From Nectonema munidae (taxonomy: Eukaryota; Nematomorpha; Nectonematoida; Nectonematidae), in NCBI GenBank assembly GCA_030549495.1, contig JAUIRK010000110.1, positions 868,001-932,000 of the forward strand: a stretch of 64,000 nt of DNA, in the 5' to 3' direction. The notes below the pieces were generated by a model. That model was not told the origin of the DNA and did no database searches. It saw only the letters and a list, made by a program, of their open reading frames with translations. Position 1 is the first letter of the stretch, and every line of letters starts with the position of its first letter. A program made the position numbers and the translations under genes. Shown piece by piece: positions 1 to 11,051 of this stretch.

Positions 1-638
1 GTACAAAAAATAGAGATAAAAAATCTTGCTATTTGAAGCAAGATTCTTGAAACTTCCTTTTTTGAAATCATAAAATGGGTAAATGAAATATCGAGTTTCT
101 AATTTATAGCCTGGGAGTGCGTTATATAGCGTTATAATGGCGCAAAACGCAGACAACTGCTTTCCTTGACTTTGTGTAGCTGAAAAAGTTGGAGGAGCAG
201 TTTCCTGCTCATAATCAGAAATGGAGAATGCTTGAAGGAAGAATCATACATGCAAAGGTGAGGAGATTGATAATCACATTATTAGTTATTAGCTCTGCCA
301 CGCCGATAAACGCGTGTAGCAGGCAGACTTGACCCAGTAAACTTGAAAAAAGAAGAAAGATGTGCTTAATTATTATGCGCGTGCACTTTATTTGCGTTGA
401 AAATTATTTACGCGGAACAATCCTTTGATTGCATTATGTGTGTGTACACTCTGCAGGACGCAAGCGCTGTGGTGGGAGGCTGCTATCACTGCATCTATTT
501 GTGCTACGGCGGCCAGTGGAAAAGGATAGAATGCGTGAGTAAGCGTCCAAGCACGACTAGGCATTGCTCACGCGCTGTAGGTTAATATTGTGTTAGGTGC
601 ACGCAGAAAACGCTTTGTGGAGCATGTGTTTGTAGTTT
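1..638. other. No gene recognised; left edge, less AT-rich than what follows
   Basis: This stretch is visibly richer in G and C than the following kilobases and has CpG-containing words, but no reading frame resembles a known protein and no structured RNA is evident. A 62-codon plus-strand frame at 397-585 shows no family resemblance. It could be the exon-flanking or untranslated part of a gene lying mostly outside the window. Confidence 0.3.
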
Positions 639-839
639 CTACTCTTTTCTCATTCCAAGGAAGGAGAGGTGTACTAGGTGTGCGCGCAGCAAGGACACGT
701 CGCATCTCTGTCCTGCTTCTAGGATAATAGGAGGAATGACAAGCGCCATGAAATATTGCAAAAATTCATTTTCAGCCGAATACTTATCAAGTGCTTTGCA
801 AATAATAACTAGCTGACCAACCATCACAGCTAAGTAAAT
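639..839 (-). CDS. Doubtful terminal exon, membrane segment with a PPIILEAG motif
   Basis: On the minus strand a possible splice acceptor (TTACTTAG, ending at 840) is followed by an open frame to a stop at 639-641. The translated stretch has a hydrophobic segment and the motif ALVIPPIILEAG, preceded by an FLQYFM segment. This loosely resembles the hydrophobic-then-PPIILDAG signature in a membrane helix of SLC9-type Na+/H+ exchangers. After the motif the resemblance ends and no other exchanger exon was found nearby, so the match may be chance or a decayed fragment. Base composition is richer in GC than the surroundings, which weakly supports coding origin. Function is not claimed. Confidence 0.2.
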   Translation of the reverse strand: MYLAVMVGQLVIICKALDKYSAENEFLQYFMALVIPPIILEAGQRCDVSLLRAHLVHLSFLGMRKE

Positions 840-3800
840 CTAAGTAATATATTAGCAAAATTGAAGATACTGGCATTTGATTATTTTTGCAAGCATATTC
901 CTCGCTTTTACAAACTTATTTTTAATATTGAATTTGCAGTCATTATATTTCGTCAAAATGTGATTAGTATAAGTTGCGAAAGATAGCATATGTTTTGCCC
1001 AAGCAAATCAATGTAATGATGTTGTGCAAACTACAATGCTTTCTTTTTGTAAATGTGTGTGAAGCGAATTGTAAAAACGATGTGTTTTAGTGTGTAATGG
1101 CAGGTATGCTTTTAGTTAAAGATTTTCTAAACTGTTCTCGACTACGTTTACTTTCCTTCTTTTCCTAGATTGCAATGCGAAATCATTCTTTAAATAGTGG
1201 GATAGCTAATTAATTAGAAAGTAGATCGTGTGTTCGCAAGCATTCATATTTTTTCCAACATACAACATGCGTGCGTGTCATGTCGTTTATCATTTAAGAT
1301 TTAGTGCAATCTCGTAAGCATTGATAACTTTCTGCTAAAGTATTACTTTTTCAAGGAATCTGTCTTTTTTACATCTAGAAAACGCGTTTTTTTCTTAGTT
1401 TTAAGAATCTAAAAGTTTTATTGATGATTTAGTATCTGACTTTGTGCTGATTTGATGTATTCATATTTTATAGAAAAATCTTGAAGATAAAATATAGTGA
1501 ATATGTTTTTTTTATTTAAGCAATGTATTTGACTCAGTTGCCCACAATTTGCTTGAAAAGTTACCTGTTTGCACAATTGGAATGACTGCTTTGACATTTT
1601 TAAAAATATTTTTCTAATAAAACTCAAATAGTCTGCTATGACAACTTTTAATCATGAGGTCTGTGATCAATACTTTGGCTTTTATCATTTTCAATGTTGA
1701 ATCTTTGTTTTTTTATACAAACATGAAATCTTTACCTCGAACACAAATATTGAAAATCGTATTTTGCAGCCCACATTTCAATCAAAGAATAAAGACAAGG
1801 AAAATGTTTATAACTGGATATCTTCTAACAATCTATTCCTAGATAAAATTAAGACAAGAAGTGTGCATTTTGCTATAGCTTGAAACGTCGTTTTACTGTT
1901 TTTATAAATATTGATAGCGAAGCTGAAAGTCATTTATGCTTTATCGTAAATAAAATTAATTCAATTGGATTGACCAAAAAATTAATGCAGAAATATAATT
2001 CAACTGGATTGCCCATATCAATCCTTTTAAGTGTAGAATGTCTTGATTATAGGTGTGCCAAACAAATTCGAAAAAGATATTTTACCTATTAAACTAAACT
2101 TGCTTTTATACTAAAACTTGCTTCATGTTAGCTACAGCATTCATAGCTGGAGACCGTTAAGGACAAGCAAGCTATTGTGTTTAGGAAATAAAGTTCTATA
2201 ACTTAATTTTCAATAACACAACTTTAATCATACTAATAAATCTTTACTGACTGTTATGCTATTTCCTGATAGTTACCAAAATCTAAAGATTTTTTCTCAA
2301 CAAATTTATTCACGCAAAGCTATGTTATGTTTTTTACAATACACCCCTCAAATCACATCTATTAAGAATTGCACTTTTTAAGTTACGTATTTCCAAAAAA
2401 ACTGTTAGCCTCAAATCTTACTAATTTTGGAACAAGATGTTTTTCAAATTACCTTCTTTCGCCTCCGTTATGTCACTATTCAAAAAAACATATCAAGTTA
2501 TCTTTTATCTCTGATTTCAAGAAATGAAAAGTTACATTACAAAGTGTTTTTTTCCATGTCAACTTCAATAATTCAAACTTTAAATCTCATTTCTATTCCT
2601 CTTAAAGCTTGAAAATCGTGAACTACTTTGATAGAATTTGTCAGAATCTTTATGAATCTAGTTACATTAGGCCTTCTATTCATCCTATATAAAGGGCTTC
2701 TTTTGTATTTTTTACATTATATTGTGGCCACATATTATCTTTTTTATTTTTATGTATATTTCTTATTTACAATTTTGTAGCATTTATAGATAAATGTCGT
2801 CTTTCTAAAGGTCTCATGAAACGGAAGATATTGATTTGAGATTTACTTTCACAAATCTTAATACTTGCACTTCTATATTTACGTTTTTCATGTGTTAAAA
2901 ACATTTTAAACATTTTTCATCAATGTTTAATAATTCTCCACGCCATTCATTTATTTTTCGTTAATTTTTCTAATCGAACAAATGTGCATCTTATTGATTT
3001 TGACGTATTCTATCAAAATTAAAGTAGCAAACTTCAAAGATTTTCAGCTTGGTGAGTGACAGTTCTATTCCCAAGTTTGAATTGTTTAATTCACAGGAAT
3101 AAAATGTTTAAAATTTTTGAATTAGTACGTCGAGTGCCGTGATAAAAGTTTTATGTTTTTTAGTAAAAGCGAAGCGTTCTTACGTGCAAAAGAAGACAAA
3201 TGAATATCTGGCACAAAAGTGTCATCGACATCTTTGCAAACTGTGTTTCTTGCCTGACCTGAAAAATAAATACGAGCATTGTAGAAAAGTGACTTCAGGA
3301 AATGAAAGGCTTTGGACAGACAGTGCGTAGCAAAAATCTACAGCTCATTTCGTGTTTTACTGCTTTTCATTATTTTGCCTTCAAATCTGCTTTACGCTGG
3401 TTTGTATTTACTGCTTTTCTTAAGGCAAAATTCTAGGCTACTCATAAAAAATGTGGCGCTTTTTGATAGATTGAGCGTTACGTGCACTCACTGTTCAAGA
3501 AAAAAGCTTAGAGAATTTGCGTGGAGACAATATTTTCTTTTTTTATTACATTTTAAAGTCTGTGATGAAAAAAGATAAGGCATTCAAATGGGTTAAAAAA
3601 CTACAAGTTACTTTGATTAAATGAATCAATTCAAAATATAAAAAATATATATATTTCCCAACTAATTTGACTGTCTTTAGAGGATAAAATTGAGTTATGT
3701 TAACTCTATAACGCTTTTTACGATCTGAAGAAGAAGGTAGTTCAAATATTTGCGAAATGTATATTAGATATATTTTTTAAATCATCTCCAATAATTTTTC

Positions 3801-5560
3801 GATTTTAATTTGATTTTCAAATGACCGATTTAGTCCAAAATTACAAAGAAATCTTGAAGTAACAAAATGAAATCTTTTTCAACTTCACTCAAGCTCACAT
3901 TGAAATACTTAAAGTTTTTTGAATGTCATATTATATATTTAACTTTTTCTATTTTTTCACACCTTCGATTGAATAAGGTATGAAAAGAGAAAATTGATTC
4001 TTGTGTCTGCAAAATGTACTCTGCAACCGCTGTACCACGCTTAGGTGTGTCATAGCAAGCGTCAGTATTTTGTTCACGAGAACATTTTTTACACATAAAA
4101 GAAAAAAGTCTTTTTAATTGAAAGAGTTGTCAATCTCATTTATTGATAAGAAAGTAGTGTTAAAATGTAGGGAAACAATTTTGAGGAGTCAAACAGACTA
4201 CTTATCGAATGAATATACCTTAGAAGACTTTGTTTAACATATATTTCGCTTTCTATCAAACATTGAATTTTTAAATGACGATATGTATAGCATAAAAGTA
4301 AAAAGGTTTCGCCCTACTCTTATAAAGGGCGAGTCCAATTTTTAAAAATGAAAGAAACTTGAAAGAGAGTGTGACAAGGTTTCGTGTTTCATTCCTTTGC
4401 TCTTAGTTAAGATCTGTTGATGAGCATAGTGGTCGAAAATTTATATTTTAAAATTTTGAATAAACACTGTTTTCTACTTCAATCAAGTTTTTTTTATGAT
4501 TTCCACGTTTTTTTCAATGATTCAGTGTTCCTTCACTATACATCCTTGAAAAATTTTAAAATACGCTGTCACTAAATCTGGGATAAAAATTGAAAGGGCT
4601 AATTTGCTATCTTTGAGAAGAATCGAGGATAGAGCATTCTAGTAGTTTTGTTTTTTATCATTTTAATATCTACTACTCTCTCACATTTATCAGTTCACGC
4701 TCTCTGTCAATCATGATATGAAAGTAACACTTCCTACTTATACGATCGCTTAGTTGGAGTTACGCAACAAAGGAGTCGTTTTCATCATTTTTGGAAAGTG
4801 GTCATTTCGTATTTTATCTGTACAGAAAGGCATGGACGGACAAAGGCTTTATGAGGCATTAGATACGCGCATGATTTACGGGGAAGAGTCAAGACTGGGT
4901 ATTCGTTAGTTTAAGAGGTCAGATGAGACAAGGGATAAGGGTTTTCAGTAAAGTGGCCAAAATTACAATTCTGATGAAAGCGTAATTTATTTTATAAAAG
5001 AGGCAACCACTTTATAGAAATTTAAATGAAAACTGCCTTATTTCTGCAAAGGCAAAGCTATGGAAACAATTTGCACGATGTGCTCTTTCGATTCCGGGTG
5101 TTGTTAAACTAGGGAGTCCTTTTTTGCAGCCTTATGCCGCCTTCTTTAGATGCCGAAATGCCGAAAATGAAAAATAAAAAAAGCCTTCAATATTTCCGTC
5201 CTTGCTCACACATAGATATAGCTTTCCTTTACTCCATACTACTTTAGCGCTCGCTTTCAATTTACTTCCTAACGAATTCTACTAATTACTTCCATTTTAT
5301 CGCATTTTATGGGAGCGAACACCAAACTTTGACGCTCTTCGACATGAATCCTTCTTCCTTTCAAATTTACTTCTTAGTAAAAATGATATATAGTGATTAA
5401 AAAATATAACGTTGCAAGATCGGCGAAGGATATAACTATACGATGGAATACTTAATCAGTGAGCAGTCATGGCGTACGTTACGCTTCGAAAATAAATCTT
5501 GCTTACAATATAGTTTAGTACAATCATTGCATATTACTGTTAAGTATTTTTATATATTTT
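840..5560. other. AT-rich stretch without recognisable gene
   Basis: Both strands show only short, AT-driven frames rich in Phe, Ile, Lys and Asn, with no motif I recognise. No tandem repeat or terminal inverted repeat with a target-site duplication was spotted. It may hold introns or distal regulatory DNA. Modest GC-richer patches occur around 4800-4930. Confidence 0.4.
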
Positions 5561-5700
5561 TTTAGTTGTCGGTGTACCTGTGGAAGAAAATTTTCCATAG
5601 GTGGACAGATGGTAAGGACAGACCCTTTAGGGAATCGAACCCACGCCATTTAGATCGAGAACACACGCTTCTACCGCTACGCCATCTCCTCCATATATTA
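5560..5700 (-). mobile_element. tRNA-derived SINE-like sequence
   Basis: Read on the minus strand from about 5698, the sequence has an A-box-like TGGCGTAGCGGTAG and, about 35 bases later, a perfect B-box core GGTTCGATTCC. This is the spacing of an internal RNA polymerase III promoter. I could not fold it into a normal tRNA: the acceptor and T stems do not pair well. It is followed by about 70 bases of unrelated body and an A/T-rich tail (AAAAAAATATATAAAAA) near 5560. This fits a tRNA-derived SINE better than a tRNA gene. No second copy was seen in the window, so repeat status is inferred. Confidence 0.5.
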
Positions 5701-7651
5701 ATAGATAAAGAATCACACCAAATATAAAATTGAAATAATATGGGAAGTCCTTGCATAACGCGGTTAATTGGTTGCGATCAACGTGCGTACTATGCAAAAC
5801 AGCGTTGTTCAAGGGAGCGTTTCAATGAGACTAGTTCGCCCAAAAGACTTAAGTTTAATAAAAATGTATAACATCCTTTATTTTTTCAATTAAAAAATCC
5901 TACAAAATAGAAGTGTATTGCTATATATAAATTTTATAAATATAAATCACTTTTTGATAAAATACTTCTTTAAATTTTACTGCACCATCCCTTTTTTCTT
6001 CCTCTTCAAGAAAATCTCTTTAATATTTAATGCCATTATTAAGACTTCGACGCACTCGAATGCTTCTTAAATTTGGATCGGCATTTGCAAAAAAAAATCA
6101 GAAGATTTTTATAGAAATTAAATTAAAAAATAAAAACCGCGTTATAGCAAAACCCGCACTGATCGAATATTTTTAATTTGATATATAAATCATATATAAT
6201 GAATAATGCTCGCTTAGTAGTTTTTTAGTTAAGTAAATGAAAGTTAAGCAATACATGAATCGTAAAACCTTATCTATTCAAATATGCTATCACTCAAGAT
6301 CTCACATTTTGGATAAAGAATATCATATAATATAATAGATAGAAATATTTAAATAGAATTGGTATTCAATTTCGAATAATATTTTTTACAAAATACTATC
6401 GAACTGTACCATTATTTTCAAACGTAAGGTATCGTATGGCACCACTGATGATGAGAAAAAATTAATCTCATGTTTATTTGAATAACAACCTTGAGTTTGA
6501 TGATTTCAGGTCCCACCGATGCCCTAATTGAATGTCAATTCTTTGAATCTTCTTACAAATTGAAAATTATTGCCCTAAGAAAATTTAAAGAAATATTAAA
6601 TACAATTTAATACTAAATAAAATAATATTCTACACTTTTTTACAAATTAGGCTCTTCAATGATAATGATTTGAGTTTAGGGAATCACTAAAATATGTCTA
6701 GAATAAATAATTCCTAATTTTGTATCAGATAAAGAAGCTTTTCATGTATCTTTGATGAAAAATTTCTTGATTTCTCAGTTACGAATTACTTTACACATTA
6801 TAATGACCTATGAAATAACAATCAACATGATCAACGCAAATATTCTGAGTAATCTCAAATATTTACTATGTATCATATTTAGGAAGAGTAAACACAAGTG
6901 GTAAAACTTAAGCACACAAAAATTGGGTAAAATCAATGCTTAATTAAAGGAGGTCAATATTTAACTCGTTTATCAACTTTCTAGGTAAAGCTGGCGTAGC
7001 CTTCCTCGCCCCAAACTAAATGGATTGATGCAGGGCGATAAGGTGGAAAACGAAAAATGAGATTACCTTGAGAATGAATGGAAGAAGCTTGGCTGGATCT
7101 TCAAAGAGAAAGCAGAATGAGATAGAAGGATGAAAAGGAAAGAGGTGTTTGATGGCGGTGCTGCTTGTTGCTCGTGTGCATTATTAGCATGCTCTATTTC
7201 AAATGTAAATCAGCTGGAAGGAGGTGTTTGATGTGGCTGACATTCCCCACACACACTCGGAACATCTCAGTCTGACACTTGTGGAATGCGAACTTGGTTT
7301 TTGTGATGAGCGGTGCAGCGATTGCAATGAATGTCAGCTCGTGCAGCCTATGCGCGCTCGGCTAGCGCTGATTTACACACACTTTGAAAACAATGGCAAA
7401 TAACCAACTCGAGAAAATATACTATTTTAGCGAAGGCGTCATTGTTAGCCATTTTAATTAAAAGGTTTGAAAAGAAAATCTGATTATCCTAACTCAAGTA
7501 ATCAATACTTGAATGACTTAAACAAGTTTTTAATCTAAACACAAAGGATTTAAAGTTACTAAATATTTCAACGTTCTAATAGAAAGGATGTCAAGCTATC
7601 TTCTGTATAGGGGATAGCTATCTGCGTTAATCGTTCTAAGAATCACCTCAG
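5701..7651. other. No gene recognised; contains a GC-richer island near 6985-7390
   Basis: Most of this interval is AT-rich and featureless. From about 6985 to 7390 the composition changes abruptly, with GCGCGCTCGG-type words and purine-rich runs, but no long open frame crosses it. It could be a promoter or non-coding exon of an unseen gene, or an old insertion. The sequence alone does not decide. Confidence 0.3.
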
Positions 7652-7778
7652 CCCTTATCCGGCGTATTTTTTTGTGAGCATAAACGTTGTGTTTAGTCCA
7701 ATACACTCATATGTGAAATACATATATAATATTGAAAAAAACAAATATGAAATATAAGAATATTCAATTTATTAGTAA

Positions 7779-10017
7779 TTATAAACAATTATCACAGATA
7801 ATAATTATTCCCAATCTAGTGTGTTCTTTACATACATTTTTTTTACATTTTGAACAGCATTGTTTTTGGATTCTGCCTTTTTGGATGGGCAAATGTAGCA
7901 TCTTTTTTTTTGCACTTTTTTCACTGGAACTAGACAAAATTGAAGATTCAGTAAAACATGTTATGCTATTCAGAATCGATTTTTGAAGATTGAAAGTCGA
8001 CCTTCTTTGTATCCTTGGCATTACAAGGGATTCTGATAATTCAAGAAGAAACTTATTTCTTTTCTTATGTGACGATACATTCCATTCTGGAAAGATATGC
8101 TTCCAAATCACATATGCAGCGACCCCACTGATGTCAAGAAAATTCATAATAATGCAAACGGCACCCTATTTGTTTTGCGCTTGCAACTATATTCGTGTAC
8201 AAGTTGATCTAAAGAATCAACCCCTCCTTTGGTAGCATTATAGTATTCAACAATTTCTGATTTTTTGTTTCGGCATCATGATGCATCGAAGAAAGAAGCA
8301 CAACACATTTGTTTTTTTTTTCGAAACATATGAAACAAGTGTAAAAAAATTATTAAATCCAAAGATACTCGAGTTTTCTTTTCTTCCACGTGTGATCAAG
8401 AATTCTTTAGGGATGTATGGTTTATTTTTATGAAGAGTGCGAACAACTGTGATACCTTTACTGAATAATTCTTTAGCAGTGAACAAATTAGTGAAAAAAT
8501 TATCAAAAGTCACATTTTGATTTGTTTTTTCAAACTTGCTTGTAAGTTTTCCTAAATATGGTATTCCCTTTAGTGGGAAAAATTTCTCAGCACAAATCCA
8601 AAATAATTTCATCCCATACTTGTCTGGCTTAGACGCCATGTATTCTCTGAAAGGACAGCTGCCATAAAATGAAATCAATTGCTCATCTATTGTCAAGTTT
8701 TTAGCGGGAAGATAATACTTTTGAAAGTTTTTGTTGAACATATTCCAAACATCTCTGATTGGCGCCAATTTATCTTTTTTTTCTTCGCTCATTTCTAGAC
8801 ACTTTATTATCAAATCTTATACAGCATAATAAAAGTCTAAATCTTTCCAAACTCATTGTTACTCTGAAAATTGGTAGACCATAAACTTTATTCCAAAGAA
8901 CTTCATAATTTGTGCTATTTTGTTTTAAATGTCCAGCACAAAGAAGTAATCCAATAAAAGCTTTAACTTCCAAGTCATCATTTTCAAACTTTCCTTTTTT
9001 GCTAAAGTTTCGTACACGAGTCATTTCAATGTTGGTACTAGTGTTTCTTTCCCGGGATCTCGTATCTAAATAAAGTAATTAATTGAGTCGAGAAAATTAA
9101 TTTTTTCCCTGAAAAACAGAAAATTGCCAAAATATTTCAATTTACAAAAAAATATTGTGTTAAAACTCAATACATAATTTTAGATCTATGGTGATGAAAA
9201 AAGTTTTTTTTGAAGAAATTGATTTAAATGAATCTTCGCAATCAGATATTGAAGAAAGCTGCAATGATGACGAAGTGTTAAGCTTGAAAGAAAGACTAGA
9301 AAAGACAATCGAAAGAAAGTGTGAAAAAAGAGGAGAAACTAAAAAAAATTTTGCCAAAATTTTGTGTTTGAAAGATTGGAAGCACAAAATGAATATATAT
9401 GAGGCATCAGGAAAGCAATATTATAATATTTCTTTTCTAGAAAAAGCCTTGAAAACAATTCCTCCTACATTTGTTAAGTCTGAAATCCCAAAGTATAAAT
9501 TATTTGTGTTACCTTAAAATCTTCTATAGTACAAAAAAATAAAAAAAAATTTCAACAAAATATTATTATATGTATTTTTATGTTATGATAATATGATATT
9601 TTTTGATTGATTCTGCTTCAGACTTTCAAATTGCCTTCTTTCTCGGGATGAAAATATTGATGTAAAAACAGAAACCCTGGTTGGTAGACTTTATCACACA
9701 AGGTAGAATATTATCATCTAAAAACAATAAGAAAGCTTCTAAAGGCGCGCCTAATAACGTTCAAGGTGCTAGACAAACTTTACTTATTTTATCTTTTATA
9801 ATATAGCATTTTCTTGTTTTTGATAAATTCAATGGAAACTTTGATCAAACTGTATATTGTCTTTGCTGGTATAATTATCATTTTGTATCGATGATTCTTC
9901 GTAAATAAAATGTGATATTTCACTTATTTCAGTTTCTGCTGTTGATATATGATCAACTTCTGAATCAGACGAGCCTTGCATAACGCATTCAGGATCAACA
10001 CTTTCATCATTTATCAC
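7779..10017 (-). pseudogene. piggyBac transposase, decayed
   Basis: Family cut-and-paste transposase. In coding order: an acidic, Ser/Asp-rich N-terminus (10017-9829); a PLEAFLLF segment near 9745-9710, typical of the region before the core; the core from 9024, with LEVKAFIGLLLCAGH and RFDNK. Then DKLAPIRDVW and TIDEQLISFYG carry the first catalytic Asp, and NVTFDNFFT carries the second. Near 8210 GGVDSLDQLVHEYS carries the third. The C-terminal FLDISGVAAYVIW and a Cys-rich domain (CCSKCKKNVC followed by CDNC) end near 7780. Visible damage: a frame change near 8800, a stop near 8247, another frame change near 8145, and the block at 9070-9640. All three catalytic Asp codons survive, but no single frame spans them, so it is a pseudogene. 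Confidence 0.85.
9188..9517 (+). CDS. Uncharacterised 109-codon frame inside the piggyBac element
   Basis: A plus-strand frame opposite in direction to the transposase, lying in the block that separates two parts of the piggyBac coding region. It begins with ATG at 9188 and encodes a highly charged, probably helical protein: an acidic first third (EEIDLNESSQSDIEES), then Lys/Glu-rich segments, ending in KYKLFVLP. No domain is recognised. The flanks of the block carry similar words, TTTCTTTCCCGGGATC near 9045 and TTCTTTCTCGGGATG near 9632, which could be remnants of a duplicated target, so the block may be a separate insertion. It could equally be a chance frame. Confidence 0.3.
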   Translation: MVMKKVFFEEIDLNESSQSDIEESCNDDEVLSLKERLEKTIERKCEKRGETKKNFAKILCLKDWKHKMNIYEASGKQYYNISFLEKALKTIPPTFVKSEIPKYKLFVLP

Positions 10018-10515
10018 ATTTATAAAAGAAATATCCTTTTCACTAATTTTAGAACTTTTTATTTCAAGTAAAATTCAAAAATTTAGATAAAAAACACAAT
10101 TTTCAAAAAACTAAAATTGGAATTGAAGTAATATAAAAATTTAAAAAAATTTTAAAGAGTAGAAACAACATCTGGGGAATTTATATATAGAATTTAATTT
10201 TAATTAATATTTGTTTCTCTTGATGAGTCTAATGGACTCACATTCAGCGGATAAGGGTTAAATTCGTGAATGTTCTGCCATGGTTAATTTGATATACAGT
10301 AATCCTAACAGAGTCGGGCGTATGTAAGATGATTTATATAATGGGAAAATATCAAACATTTTATGAAAACTTAATAATTTCATTTATCACAGTTAAATTA
10401 GCTAGGGTAAGGGCTTTCACCCTTTGAGGAACAAAAAAGTCTCAAGTGTTCCAAAAATTAAAAATTGCTAAAGAGGAAAGAGATGGCAGATGATCAGTGT
10501 AAAGAATTCAGCTCC

Positions 10516-10652
10516 TTAACCATTTACGACCAAGCTTCCTCTTTTGGAACATAAGTAATTTCATCTTCGTCTGCTTTTTTAAATGACTTTGAATATAAAT
10601 CGTCTGCGTTTTTTTAGATATCGTCTGCTTTACTTGGTCTTAAATGGGTTAA
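10516..10652. mobile_element. piggyBac-type MITE with TTAA at both ends
   Basis: A 137-bp unit bounded by TTAA on both sides (10516-10519 and 10649-10652). Inverted ends read CCATTTACGACCAAGC from the left and CCCATTTAAGACCAAG from the right. Inside, the word TCGTCTGC is repeated three times. TTAA flanks plus short inverted ends beginning CC are the mark of piggyBac-mobilised non-autonomous elements. Its ends differ from those of the piggyBac copy at 7652-10257, so another family member would have moved it. Confidence 0.6.
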
Positions 10653-11020
10653 AGCATTAGAAAACAAAATATTCCAATTTCATAGAGAAATCAAATTGAT
10701 TAAGATTTAACAGTTCAAAGATACACCTACCGTTAAAGATTATATACTTAAATATTAAGTTTGTCAATTAGTTAGATCGATAAAGTTAGTTGAGACAGTT
10801 AGTATTATTGAAACAAGTAATTTAAATTTTAGAGCAACTTAATTTTAAGCAAACTAATAAATAATAAGCTAAATAGCCTCCAATTGAAGAAATAGAAAAG
10901 GCCCTCGAGGAGGATCTTCGGATAGAGCTGCATGGGCCCTCCAAAAAAGTGTCTGGATTGCCAGTAGGCGCTTTGTTTAAAATAAATTTTTGCGACTCAG
11001 GCTGAGTGTTTCCTCACTCC

Positions 11021-11051
<31 letters not shown>

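Larger units (their letters stand above)
7652..10257 (-). mobile_element. piggyBac DNA transposon, nearly full length, inactive
   Basis: The element is delimited by short terminal inverted repeats, CCCTTATCCGGCG at 7652 and its inverted partner (CCCTTATCCGCTG read from the right) ending at 10257. The right end abuts TTAA (10258-10261), the canonical piggyBac target. The left flank reads TCAG, so that copy of the target has probably mutated. Length (2.6 kb) fits an autonomous piggyBac. The transposase runs on the minus strand from about 10017 to 7779 with all expected parts: acidic N-terminus, DDD catalytic core and C-terminal Cys-rich domain. It is broken by frame changes and by a foreign-looking block between about 9070 and 9640. 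Confidence 0.85.
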
